This document shows positions 38,235 to 46,717 of a stretch of 64,000 nt of DNA, piece after piece. This DNA is from Fredinandcohnia aciditolerans (GTDB lineage Bacteria > Bacillota > Bacilli > Bacillales > Bacillaceae_L): the NCBI GenBank assembly GCA_003640645.1, contig QGHH01000012.1, forward strand, positions 62,001 through 126,000, read 5' to 3'. The position numbers and the translations under genes were made by a program. The notes under the pieces are model-generated. The model was not told the origin of the DNA. It worked only from the letters and a program-made list of their open reading frames with translations, and did not search any database. Numbering within the stretch: position 1 is the first letter of the stretch; each line of letters starts with the position of its first letter.

Positions 38235-39050
38235 ATGAAGAAGAGTGTTGAAATAGTTGGTCTACCAATCATTAGTATTATAGATGGAATTGAAATTGGA
38301 AAGGTTAAATCCTTAGTGATAAATCCTGAAAAAGGCTCAGTGGACTTTCTTACTATAGAACATGAAGATTGGCAAGTAAGTGTGAAGGCTATTCCGTTCA
38401 AAAGGGTAATTGGTATTGGTGAGTATGCGGTTACTATTGAAAGTGAAGGCTCTGTTATAGATTTGAATGAGATACCAATTGCAAATTCACTTGTAAATAA
38501 GAAAATTAAAATTACGAATACAAAAGTCATGACAAGAAAAGGACAGTTATTAGGGGAAGTCCTTGAATATTATGTGGATGATGAAACAGGAAATCTATTA
38601 GGTACATTATTAAATGTTTCTGGAAGTGAAGTGGCTCTCGCATCTGATTCTGTTCTTACATATGGAAAAGACATTATCATTGTTGAGGAAGACGCGTCAT
38701 CCAAGTTCCTTGACTCTGTAGAGTATTTAGAAAATCCAATACTAGAAACACAAAATGAACCAAATGAAGAAATCATTGAAAAAGTTTTACCCGCATCATC
38801 AACAGAAGTACAAAGTCCATTTGATGAAATTAATGCATCAATTGACCAGCATGAAGAAGCAGAAGCAAAAGCACTTCGCCTCAAACAAGTAGATCTTCTA
38901 TATGGCAAAGTAGTCACTAAAGACATTTTGGACAATGAAGGAAATGTTTTAATACCAGCTGGCACTCATTTATCAGTAGATGATATTATAAAGGCTCAAG
39001 ACTTAGGTCCTAATGTTTTTGTAGAATTATCAATGAATGTTGAACAATAA
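38235..39050 (+). CDS. PRC-barrel domain protein of the pilus locus
   Basis: 271 residues. Two PRC-barrel-like domains (about 3-80, with GLPIISIIDGIEIGKVKSLV; and about 92-150, with KVMTRKGQLLGEVLEYYVDD) are followed by an acidic linker and a C-terminal barrel-like motif (GKVVTKDILDNEGNVLIPAG) that resembles sandwich-barrel hybrid motifs. No membrane segment or signal peptide, so cytoplasmic. The ATG at 38235 is favoured over the GTG codons at 38223-38228, which overlap the ribosome-binding site. Function unknown; PRC barrels often mediate protein contacts at membranes or polymers. Confidence 0.75.
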   Translation: MKKSVEIVGLPIISIIDGIEIGKVKSLVINPEKGSVDFLTIEHEDWQVSVKAIPFKRVIGIGEYAVTIESEGSVIDLNEIPIANSLVNKKIKITNTKVMTRKGQLLGEVLEYYVDDETGNLLGTLLNVSGSEVALASDSVLTYGKDIIIVEEDASSKFLDSVEYLENPILETQNEPNEEIIEKVLPASSTEVQSPFDEINASIDQHEEAEAKALRLKQVDLLYGKVVTKDILDNEGNVLIPAGTHLSVDDIIKAQDLGPNVFVELSMNVEQ

Positions 39051-39074
39051 ACCCACGAATTAGTGGGTTTTTTT
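39049..39074 (+). terminator. Terminator of the PRC-barrel gene
   Basis: An 8-bp stem AAACCCAC/GTGGGTTT overlapping the stop codon, then TTTTAC. Confidence 0.8.
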
Positions 39075-39142
39075 ACTTTATATGTACTCATGGAAACTCA
39101 CCAATTGTTATCATTTGTAACAATTTGACGAAAACCTCTAGT

Positions 39143-39175
39143 AACAAGACGACAAATGTCTTGTTCTTTTTTTTT
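39143..39175 (+). terminator. Second terminator/attenuator upstream of spoIIB
   Basis: An 8-bp perfect stem AACAAGAC/GTCTTGTT with a 7-nt loop, then CT9. It lies 69 bases after the previous terminator with no gene between, only an 8-bp inverted repeat AATTGTTA/TAACAATT. It could be an attenuator in a spoIIB leader or a fail-safe terminator. Confidence 0.7.
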
Positions 39176-39230
39176 ATAGGTATGGTAGCATTGAAAAAAA
39201 GTAGGCGTTCCTTAAATGGGTGGTGAAAAA

Positions 39231-40313
39231 ATGGACAAGCAGAATCGGATTTCTATTAAAATTAATGGCAAGGAGCCAAAGGTTAAGAAGGAAAAGAAAG
39301 AGAAAACAGAATTTGTCGAAAAGGAAAAACCTCTTATTATTGTTGAAAATGAAGAGGTTGCGGCAGCACAAGAGGAAGAAGAGGATGATTTTAGCTGGGT
39401 TCTACCAGATGAAGATTTGAGGAATCAAAAAACAAAAGAAAAAGAGATTCCTGTGATTCCAATTGAAGATTTACGTCATACAAATGGTCCTAGCAAAATT
39501 CCATATTTACCGAAAAAGAGTAAAGGAATACAAGTATTTTCATTAAAACAATTGGTTATTTCAATTGCTTTAGCCATCGTTCTTGGCACAGGTTTTGGGT
39601 TTATGATTTTAAAAGTCGTAGAAGATGTGAATGCTGGACCAGCAGAAAATGAAAACCCAACACAAGTTACAAACGGCAATCCTGCTCCAACTGGGAAACA
39701 GGAAGACCCTCCTAAAAGTGATCAGGTTGCGATAGATTTAGAGACTCTATCAACTGGGATCGTACAAGGTGGTAAATTTTCAACTGCTGAATCTGCTAAT
39801 ACAACTGTGAGTGATATCAAAGGTAAAGGGTTTGCTGCAACGACTGTTGAAATGGATGGTGCGTTTTACGTTCTAGCTGGTATCGGTTCTGAACAAGGCT
39901 CAGTTGGGGATATTAAGGCCAAATATAAAGAAGCATTCCCTGAGTTTTTTACGAAAACATTCGAGGTGCCGGGTGGGTCGTATTCGAAAGTAGGAAAAAT
40001 GGATTCAGAAGCAATTAAGGTAAGTCTACCAGTATTTAAGGAATTATTAACTCTATCTTCTCAAGCATTTGGTACAGGTGCGATAGATAACGGACAATTA
40101 GAGAATCTATCAAAACAATTTTCGGCAGTAAAGGAAATTAAAAAAGACAACTTACATGCACAGCTTAAGGAATTCAATGCGAATATCGAGTCTTCCTTTA
40201 CTCAGCTACAATCCTTTAAAAATGGTGGCGACGAGAAGTCATTGTGGCAATCACAACAATCACTTTTAAATGCGTACCAAGCCTATACCGTTTGGATTTC
40301 TGAGCTAAGTTAG
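39231..40313 (+). CDS. spoIIB: Stage II sporulation protein B (SpoIIB)
   Basis: Bitopic protein that helps septal peptidoglycan dissolution and localises SpoIIDMP during engulfment. The 360 residues have a charged cytoplasmic domain (Lys/Glu-rich, RISIKINGKEPKVKKE), one transmembrane helix (about 105-127, LVISIALAIVLGTGFGFMIL) and an extracytoplasmic SPOR-like domain (FSTAESANTTVSDIKGKGFA ... YVLAGIGSEQGS). ATG 39231 with GGGTGGTGA. Position between comC and maf is conserved with B. subtilis. Confidence 0.9.
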   Translation: MDKQNRISIKINGKEPKVKKEKKEKTEFVEKEKPLIIVENEEVAAAQEEEEDDFSWVLPDEDLRNQKTKEKEIPVIPIEDLRHTNGPSKIPYLPKKSKGIQVFSLKQLVISIALAIVLGTGFGFMILKVVEDVNAGPAENENPTQVTNGNPAPTGKQEDPPKSDQVAIDLETLSTGIVQGGKFSTAESANTTVSDIKGKGFAATTVEMDGAFYVLAGIGSEQGSVGDIKAKYKEAFPEFFTKTFEVPGGSYSKVGKMDSEAIKVSLPVFKELLTLSSQAFGTGAIDNGQLENLSKQFSAVKEIKKDNLHAQLKEFNANIESSFTQLQSFKNGGDEKSLWQSQQSLLNAYQAYTVWISELS

Positions 40314-40338
40314 TCAAAATTAAATTTTACAATCGACT

Positions 40339-40370
40339 GGGAAAGGAGAAATGAACTCCTTTCCTTCTTT
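40339..40370 (+). terminator. spoIIB terminator
   Basis: A 9-bp stem GGAAAGGAG/CTCCTTTCC with a 7-nt loop, then TTCTTT. Confidence 0.65.
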
Positions 40371-40452
40371 ATGGATTGGATTTCTTTGGGTTTACATAAA
40401 TAGATAAATTTTTACAAACGATAAATTATCGACAAAATTCAATTTTTCGTAA

Positions 40453-40481
40453 TTGTAGAGTCAGGTATTGTTTGATACGAT
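40453..40481 (+). promoter_or_regulatory. Candidate sigma-A promoter for maf
   Basis: TTGTAG at 40453-40458, 17 bp, TACGAT at 40476-40481, fifty bases before maf. Confidence 0.5.
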
Positions 40482-40530
40482 AAACAGGTATCTTCCATTC
40501 TGAAATATAAAGATAAAGGGTGAATAAATC

Positions 40531-41097
40531 ATGCAACACCTCGTTTTAGCCTCTGGTTCCCCACGACGAAAAGAACTTCTTAGAAATGTGAAACTTTCCT
40601 TCGATGTTTCCGTCAGTAATATTGATGAATCCATTGACGAAACACTCACTCCTGAAGAAAAAGCAATGACCATAGCCTTAAAAAAAGCAAAGGCGATCCT
40701 GGAGCAATTCCCTGATTCCTATATTCTTGCAGCAGATACAGCTGTTGTGTTTCAAAACCAATTTTTAGGTAAACCTAAAAACGAACAGGAATCTATAGAT
40801 GTTTTAAAAACACTTTCAAATCAAACACATGAAGTCGTAACAGGAGTTGCGATCCTTTTTAAGGACACCCAAAAAACGTTTTTTGAAAGAACAGAAGTAA
40901 CGTTTTGGGACCTTACGGATGAGGAAATTCAAACATATGTTGCTTCAGGCGAACCAAAGGATAAAGCAGGTTCATATGGAATTCAAGGACTTGGATCTGC
41001 ACTCGTCAAACATATTAAAGGGGACTATTTTTCTGTAGTAGGATTGCCTGTGTCAAGAACCCTTCGTGAATTAAGAAATCTAGGTTTTCACTGCTAA
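40531..41097 (+). CDS. maf: Maf nucleotide pyrophosphatase (dTTP/UTP type)
   Basis: House-cleaning nucleoside triphosphate pyrophosphatase tied to septation control. The 188 residues begin LVLASGSPRRKELL, the conserved (A/S)S-x-S-x-RR signature, and continue with ADTAVVF, GKP and GSYGIQGLG motifs of the Maf fold. Some Bacillus Maf members are annotated as septum inhibitors. Flanked by spoIIB and radC as in B. subtilis. Confidence 0.94.
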   Translation: MQHLVLASGSPRRKELLRNVKLSFDVSVSNIDESIDETLTPEEKAMTIALKKAKAILEQFPDSYILAADTAVVFQNQFLGKPKNEQESIDVLKTLSNQTHEVVTGVAILFKDTQKTFFERTEVTFWDLTDEEIQTYVASGEPKDKAGSYGIQGLGSALVKHIKGDYFSVVGLPVSRTLRELRNLGFHC

Positions 41098-41231
41098 AAA
41101 ATTTGTACAGTTTGAGAAAAGAAAACTCTATACGTTGCATTTCAAGGTACGATAATTTCACAAAGTAGTCTGCAGTTTAATAAATGAGAGTGGGGTCCGA
41201 GTATCTATTTGTGAAGGTAGGAGGAACCTAG

Positions 41232-41921
41232 TTGAAAACATCTGAACTTATGATTCGGGATTACCCTCAAAGTGAAAGGCCTCGGGAACGTTTGGTTTCC
41301 GATGGACCCGAAAGCCTTTCGAACCATGAGCTTTTAGCCATTCTATTACGCACGGGTTCGAAGGAAGAATCCGTTATCCAACTGTCAAACCGCTTATTAC
41401 ATCATTTCGAAGGACTACGATTATTGCAGGAAGCCTCTGTTGAAGAAATCACCTCGATTAAGGGGATTGGGCAAGCAAAAGCCGTACAAATTATGGCAGC
41501 AATTGAGCTTGGTCGAAGAATAGGCAAACTTCAATATGAAGATCGCTATGTCATCAGGTCTCCAGAAGATGGGGCAAAATATGTGATGGATGACATGCGC
41601 TTTTTAACTCAGGAACATTTTGTTTGTCTATACTTAAATACGAAAAATCAGGTGATACATCGCCAAACAATTTTTATCGGAAGTTTAAATGCCTCAATTG
41701 TTCATCCTCGTGAAGTGTATAAGGAGGCCTTTCGTAGGTCAGCTGCTTCGATAATTTGCATTCATAATCATCCTTCTGGTGACCCTGCTCCAAGCCGAGA
41801 GGATATTGAGGTAACGAAAAGACTTGTTGAATGTGGTAGGATAATTGGAATAGATCTATTGGATCATTTGATCATTGGAGAACATAAATATGTCAGTCTT
41901 AAAGAAAAAGGTTATGTGTGA
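41232..41921 (+). CDS. radC: RadC family JAB-domain protein
   Basis: 229 residues. An N-terminal helix-hairpin-helix region (EEITSIKGIGQAKAVQIMAA) is followed by a JAB/MPN metalloprotease-like domain with the motif HNHPSGDPAPSREDI. The family is often called a DNA repair protein, but the RecA-dependent role is disputed; in B. subtilis its disruption causes no repair defect. TTG start with AGGAGG nine bases upstream. No ComK box was seen. Confidence 0.93.
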   Translation: MKTSELMIRDYPQSERPRERLVSDGPESLSNHELLAILLRTGSKEESVIQLSNRLLHHFEGLRLLQEASVEEITSIKGIGQAKAVQIMAAIELGRRIGKLQYEDRYVIRSPEDGAKYVMDDMRFLTQEHFVCLYLNTKNQVIHRQTIFIGSLNASIVHPREVYKEAFRRSAASIICIHNHPSGDPAPSREDIEVTKRLVECGRIIGIDLLDHLIIGEHKYVSLKEKGYV

Positions 41922-42026
41922 CTATTAATTTTTAATTTTGTACGATATAATATTTGTTATGAGTTTTTCGCGTGAGTAACAATTATTACAACTCTTTATT
42001 CGCGTATCAGAAAGGAAGATACATAT

Positions 42027-43049
42027 ATGTTTGGAATAGGTACAAGAGACCTTGGTATAGATTTAGGAACGGCTAATACGCTTGTTTTCATTAAAGGTAA
42101 AGGAATTGCAGTGAGAGAGCCATCGGTCGTTGCCATGCAAACAGATACAAAGCAGATTGTGGCAGTCGGAAATGATGCTAAAAACATGATTGGGCGTACA
42201 CCTGGGAATGTTGTTGCACTTCGTCCTATGAAGGATGGTGTCATCGCTGACTACGAAACAACTGCGACAATGATGAAGTATTACATTAATCAAGCGGTTA
42301 AAACAAAGAACTTTTTTTCAAGAAAACCATATATTATGGTTTGTGTGCCATCTGGTATTACAGCAGTCGAACAACGCGCGGTAATCGACGCGACTCGTCA
42401 GGCTGGTGCGAGAGATGCTTATCCAATCGAGGAGCCATTCGCAGCGGCAATTGGCGCTAACCTTCCTGTATGGGAACCAACTGGCAGTATGATCGTTGAT
42501 ATTGGTGGTGGAACAACGGAAGTAGCGATCATTTCTTTAGGTGGTATTGTTACAAGTCAGTCCATCCGTATTGCTGGTGATGAAATGGATGATGCAATTA
42601 TTCAATACATTCGAAAGACCTACAACCTTATGATTGGTGATCGGACGGCGGAAGCAATCAAGGTTGAGATTGGATCAGCGGGTGCTCCAGAAGGTGTAGA
42701 AAACATGGAAATCCGCGGAAGAGACTTACTAACTGGTTTGCCAAAAACAATTGAAATTACAGCAGAGGAAATTTCGGGAGCCCTTCATGATACAGTGTAT
42801 GCGATAGTCGATGCTGTTAAAAATACGCTTGAAAAGACGCCCCCTGAATTAGCAGCAGATATTATGGACCGTGGAATTGTATTAGCTGGTGGGGGAGCTC
42901 TTTTACGTAATTTGGATAAGGTTATTAGTGAAGAGACTAGTATGCCTGTCCTTATCGCAGAAAACCCATTAGATTGTGTCGCAATCGGTACCGGTAAGGC
43001 ACTTGACCATATCCATTTATTTAAAGGGAAATCAAAGGATTTACGATAA
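42027..43049 (+). CDS. mreB: Rod shape-determining protein MreB
   Basis: Bacterial actin that organises lateral wall synthesis under the membrane. The 340 residues show phosphate-1 [14 protein letters not shown], connect-1, phosphate-2 [19 protein letters not shown] and the adenosine motif [24 protein letters not shown] precedes the ATG. TATAAT at 41946-41951 could be its -10, but the -35 is poor. A hairpin separates it from mreC. Confidence 0.97.
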   Translation: MFGIGTRDLGIDLGTANTLVFIKGKGIAVREPSVVAMQTDTKQIVAVGNDAKNMIGRTPGNVVALRPMKDGVIADYETTATMMKYYINQAVKTKNFFSRKPYIMVCVPSGITAVEQRAVIDATRQAGARDAYPIEEPFAAAIGANLPVWEPTGSMIVDIGGGTTEVAIISLGGIVTSQSIRIAGDEMDDAIIQYIRKTYNLMIGDRTAEAIKVEIGSAGAPEGVENMEIRGRDLLTGLPKTIEITAEEISGALHDTVYAIVDAVKNTLEKTPPELAADIMDRGIVLAGGGALLRNLDKVISEETSMPVLIAENPLDCVAIGTGKALDHIHLFKGKSKDLR

Positions 43050-43058
43050 GATACTTTT

Positions 43059-43086
43059 ATAGTGGGGAATTTAGTTTCCCCACTAT
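43059..43086 (+). other. mreB-mreC intercistronic stem-loop
   Basis: A 10-bp perfect stem ATAGTGGGGA/TCCCCACTAT with an 8-nt loop and no T run. Probably an attenuating or mRNA-stabilising element that makes MreB more abundant than MreC. Confidence 0.6.
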
Positions 43087-43125
43087 ATGTGTTGAAATTT
43101 AAAGTTTAGTTAGAGGGTGTAACAC

Positions 43126-43989
43126 ATGCCACAATTTTTTCTCAATAAGCGACTAATCATCTTACTTGTTTGTATCATCGTTCTAGTGGCATTGATTGGA
43201 TTTTCCTTACAAGAGCGTAACAAATTATCATGGCCGGAGCAATTTATAAAAGACTCAGTTGGTTGGGTTCAAAGTGTTTTTCATCAGCCCTCACAAGCCA
43301 TTGCGGGATTTTTTGATAATATCAATCATATTCAAAATACATATGAAGAGAATAAACTCTTAAAGGAAAAGCTTGATTCATATGGTCAATTAGAAGCAAA
43401 AGTACAGGAGTTGGAGAAAGAAAACGGAAAATTACGTGATGTCTTGGAAAAAACGGAATCACTTGATCATTTTAATAAAATTCAGGCCACTGTAATTGGA
43501 CGTAACCCTGATCAATGGCATGAAATTATTACTGTTAATCGTGGGACTCGGCATGGTGTGAAAGTTGACATGGCAGTTGTCACCTCAAAAGGATTAATTG
43601 GTAAGGTAAAGCATGCTAACACATTTACTTCCACCATCCAGCTTTTGAGCTCCCCTAATCGCATTAATCGAATCTCTGCCTACATTCAAGGAGAATCAAA
43701 GATTATGGGGTTAATTGAGGGGTATGACGAGGAAAAAGAAGCTCTACTATTTAAAATCAATACGCCAGATTCTAAGATTGAAAAAGATCAAAAGGTACTT
43801 ACTTCCGGACTAGGTGGAATTTTCCCAAGTGAACTGTATATTGGTGAGGTTATGGATATTGTACCTGACGATTATGGATTAACAAAAACAGCCTACATCA
43901 GACCAGCTGCTGATTTTTATGAAATTGATCATGTTATCATTGTCGAGAGAACGATGATTGTACCGGAAGAGGAGGAGGAAGAATCGTGA
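43126..43989 (+). CDS. mreC: Rod shape-determining protein MreC
   Basis: Bitopic scaffold of the elongasome. The 287 residues have one N-terminal transmembrane helix (LIILLVCIIVLVALIGFSL), a coiled coil (LLKEKLDSYGQLEAKVQELE) and the beta-domain with QWHEIITVNRGTRHGVK. Acidic C-terminus EEEEEES. Its stop overlaps the mreD GTG. Confidence 0.95.
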   Translation: MPQFFLNKRLIILLVCIIVLVALIGFSLQERNKLSWPEQFIKDSVGWVQSVFHQPSQAIAGFFDNINHIQNTYEENKLLKEKLDSYGQLEAKVQELEKENGKLRDVLEKTESLDHFNKIQATVIGRNPDQWHEIITVNRGTRHGVKVDMAVVTSKGLIGKVKHANTFTSTIQLLSSPNRINRISAYIQGESKIMGLIEGYDEEKEALLFKINTPDSKIEKDQKVLTSGLGGIFPSELYIGEVMDIVPDDYGLTKTAYIRPAADFYEIDHVIIVERTMIVPEEEEEES

Positions 43990-44495
43990 AGCGTTTCGTT
44001 CTTCCCCTTATTTTGTCCTTTGTTTTTTTACTAGAGAGTAGCTTTGTTGATTTAGTGCCAGTAGATATATTTCACAAAGAAAATGTCTTTGTACCCCGTT
44101 TTTTATTTCTATTGATTGCATTTACTACAGTCTATTTTAATAAACCAATGGGACTTCTATATGGGGCTATCTTTGGTTTACTATATGATATTGTTTATAC
44201 GGAAGTTTTAGGAGTTTATTTATTTTTATACACACTTGTGGTTTATCTTATTTCCTGGGCAAGTCGAATTTTACAAACAAATATCTTTGTCATCTCTTTT
44301 CTAAGTCTCATTGGAATCTTTGTATTGGAATTTTGTGTGTATGGTGTAAATTTGGTAATCGGATCTACTACTATTTCAATAGAACGATTCCTTCAAATCC
44401 GAATTTTACCGACGTTACTAATAAATAGTATATTTATACTAGTGTTTGCATTTCCCTTTAAGAAATTACTAGGAAAGCTGCATATTGAAGAATAA
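43986..44495 (+). CDS. mreD: Rod shape-determining protein MreD
   Basis: 169-residue integral membrane protein with about five helices, including FLLIAFTTVYFNKPMGLLYG and a LLYDIVYTEVLG loop typical of MreD. GTG start inside the mreC stop (GTGA), with GAGGAGGAAG upstream, so translation is coupled. Confidence 0.93.
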   Translation: MKRFVLPLILSFVFLLESSFVDLVPVDIFHKENVFVPRFLFLLIAFTTVYFNKPMGLLYGAIFGLLYDIVYTEVLGVYLFLYTLVVYLISWASRILQTNIFVISFLSLIGIFVLEFCVYGVNLVIGSTTISIERFLQIRILPTLLINSIFILVFAFPFKKLLGKLHIEE

Positions 44496-44587
44496 GTAGA
44501 ATTTGATAGAATCTCTTAAAAATATTTGATAATTAACAGGAAAAATGGAGTCTCTTGTTGAAGTATATTATCGTTGAGGTGAACGTC

Positions 44588-45271
44588 GTGAAAGGACATA
44601 AACAACAGTATGTTACAATAAAAGGGACAAAAGACGGACTAACGTTGCATCTCGATGATTCTTGTTCATTTAAAGAGCTAATCGAAGACTTAGAGATTAA
44701 GCTTTCCTTGAATCAGAAGCGGAATGAGGATGTTCCGTTTGTTCCTGTTAAAGTAAAGATTGGTAATCGTTTTTTATCACATGATCAAGAAGAAGAAATC
44801 AGATCGATTATTCGAAATAAAAAACATTTAGTCGTAGATTTAATTGATAGTAATGTCATTACAAAACAAGAAGCAGAAGAGATGAGAAAGAAACATGAAA
44901 TCGTTTCAGTTGCTAAGGTGATTCGTTCCGGACAAGTTCTACAGGTCGAAGGAGATCTTATGCTAGTTGGTGACGTGAACCCTGGAGCTACTGTAATTGC
45001 AGGAGGAAATATTTTTATTTTAGGCACTTTACGTGGAATTGCACATGCTGGTTTCAATGGGAGACGAGATGCGATCATCACGGCATCAATTATGAAACCT
45101 ACACAGCTTCGAATTGGTGACATCATGAATAGAGCACCAGATGCTGTTCAAACAGACAACAATCTTATGGAATGTGCCTATGTGGACGAAAATGAGACAA
45201 TTGTAGTAGATAGATTACAACAGTTAACTCATTTAAGACCTAATTTAACAAGGTTAGAAGGGGGAATCTAG
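44588..45271 (+). CDS. minC: Septum site-determining protein MinC
   Basis: FtsZ inhibitor that blocks polar septa together with MinD. The 227 residues comprise the N-terminal FtsZ-binding domain ([19 protein letters not shown]) and the C-terminal beta-helical domain ([32 protein letters not shown]) for dimerisation and MinD binding. The GTG at 44588 matches the B. subtilis start [15 protein letters not shown] and has GAGGTGA upstream; an 11-codon extension from TTG 44555 is rejected. 2 bp precede minD. Confidence 0.93.
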   Translation: MKGHKQQYVTIKGTKDGLTLHLDDSCSFKELIEDLEIKLSLNQKRNEDVPFVPVKVKIGNRFLSHDQEEEIRSIIRNKKHLVVDLIDSNVITKQEAEEMRKKHEIVSVAKVIRSGQVLQVEGDLMLVGDVNPGATVIAGGNIFILGTLRGIAHAGFNGRRDAIITASIMKPTQLRIGDIMNRAPDAVQTDNNLMECAYVDENETIVVDRLQQLTHLRPNLTRLEGGI

Positions 45272-45273
45272 CT

Positions 45274-46074
45274 GTGGGAGAGGCTATAGTTATAACATCA
45301 GGAAAAGGTGGAGTCGGAAAGACGACTACGTCTGCTAACGTAGGCACTTCCTTGGCTGTGCTAGGGAAACGAGTATGTTTAATAGATACAGATATTGGCC
45401 TGCGTAATCTAGATGTTGTTATGGGTCTTGAAAATCGAATCATTTATGATTTAGTTGACGTTGTACAGGGGCGTTGTAAGCTTAAACAAGCCTTAGTTAA
45501 AGATAAAAGATTCGATGACCATCTTTATTTACTGCCAGCTGCCCAAACAAGTGATAAAACTGCAGTAGAACCTAGCCAAATGAAGAATTTGGTAGAGGAG
45601 TTAAAACAGGATTTTGATTATATAATCATTGACTGTCCTGCCGGTATTGAACAAGGCTTTCAAAATGCTATCGCTGGAGCTGACAAAGCTATTGTTGTAA
45701 CAACACCAGAAACTTCTGCCGTTCGAGACGCAGACCGCATAATTGGATTACTTGAAAAAGAGGATATAGAGCCTCCACGTCTTATTGTAAACCGGATTCG
45801 GAATCATATGATGAAATCAGGTGAAATGCTTGATATCGATGAAATTGTGACACATCTCTCAATCGACCTAATCGGAATTGTCTCAGATGATGATGAAGTC
45901 ATTAAAGCATCAAACAGTGGTGAGCCGATTGCGTTAAATTCAAGCAGCAAAACAGCAATTGCATATCGAAATATAGCTCGGAGAATTCTTGGGGAGTCGA
46001 TTCCACTTCAATCTCTTGATAACGATCCAAAGGGGATGTTCTCAAAAATTAAGAAATTCTTTGGCGTACGTTAA
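45274..46074 (+). CDS. minD: Septum site-determining ATPase MinD
   Basis: Membrane-associated ParA-type ATPase that recruits MinC. The 266 residues show the deviant Walker A GKGGVGKTT at 10-18, DTDIGLRNLD, and a C-terminal amphipathic membrane-targeting helix (KGMFSKIKKFFGVR). GTG start with GGGGG upstream. In B. subtilis spoIVFA follows; here a protease gene intervenes. Confidence 0.97.
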   Translation: MGEAIVITSGKGGVGKTTTSANVGTSLAVLGKRVCLIDTDIGLRNLDVVMGLENRIIYDLVDVVQGRCKLKQALVKDKRFDDHLYLLPAAQTSDKTAVEPSQMKNLVEELKQDFDYIIIDCPAGIEQGFQNAIAGADKAIVVTTPETSAVRDADRIIGLLEKEDIEPPRLIVNRIRNHMMKSGEMLDIDEIVTHLSIDLIGIVSDDDEVIKASNSGEPIALNSSSKTAIAYRNIARRILGESIPLQSLDNDPKGMFSKIKKFFGVR

Positions 46075-46101
46075 ACCACCTTCAAAATAAGGTGGTTTTT
46101 T
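46073..46101 (+). terminator. minD terminator
   Basis: A 10-bp stem AAACCACCTT/AAGGTGGTTT overlapping the stop, with a 6-nt loop, then TTTTTG. Confidence 0.85.
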
Positions 46102-46717
46102 GTTGCTGTAAAAAGATTCTCTTTGTTTTACATTTAGAAATTTAACGTCAACTATGAGAGTTTAGTCCTTTCCCATCATATTTATCAAAGTAATTTAGGA
46201 GACTATACCTATCGTAATAATGAAATCGGGAGGGATTATTTACCAAATTCCAATTTACCTAAATAATTCCAGAAAATTTAGAAGGAGAATATAATCATTT
46301 TTGTGAAAATATTTACAAATACATTACAAATAAGTCAATCTACCTAACAAATAAATTACCAATGTTTTATTAAGGAAGGTAAAGCAAAATCCCCATTTTC
46401 TTGGAAAACCCCCAAAAAAACAATAGTAAAACGAAGATATATTTATTCGTACTAAACTCCTTATTTATCTTTTTCCATATAATACAAATTAACCAAATTC
46501 TGAATCTTCAAACAAATAAGTCGTTTTTCGACACTTTTTTCATATTTTTTTAGCTAAGGTTAATTCATACCTGTACTTCTACATAATGTTATTTCCGGAT
46601 GGAAATACGCGGTATTTATCATTGAGAAATACCGAACAGACCCCAATGCATTGGAGTATAGGATTCTTACGAAAGGAGGACATATCACATCATAAAAAAA
46701 TAGAGGGAGGAAACTTG
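46102..46717 (+). other. 616-bp AT-rich regulatory region upstream of the secreted protease
   Basis: No credible ORF; a 44-codon in-frame extension from 46586 is not a signal peptide. ACAAATAAGTC occurs twice, near 46322 and 46512. TATAAT at 46478-46483 is a possible -10 without a good -35. Just upstream of the gene three inverted repeats overlap: 46591-46608 (TATTTCC/GGAAATA), 46604-46618 (AAATAC/GTATTT) and 46611-46635 (CGGTATTT/AAATACCG). The second excludes the other two, so the leader can fold in two ways. Confidence 0.5.

Noticed and set aside
24820-39050. The pilus locus as a recent mobile element
   Set aside because: No integrase, transposase, tRNA target or flanking direct repeats were found; comC lies inside it in its ancestral place, so vertical expansion or old replacement is equally likely.
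44555-44587. TTG start for minC at 44555
   Set aside because: The GTG at 44588 aligns with the B. subtilis start and has GAGGTGA at good spacing.
46586-46717. N-terminal extension of the protease from the ATG at 46586
   Set aside because: It places 44 non-hydrophobic residues before a perfect Sec signal peptide; the ATG at 46718 has a strong ribosome-binding site.
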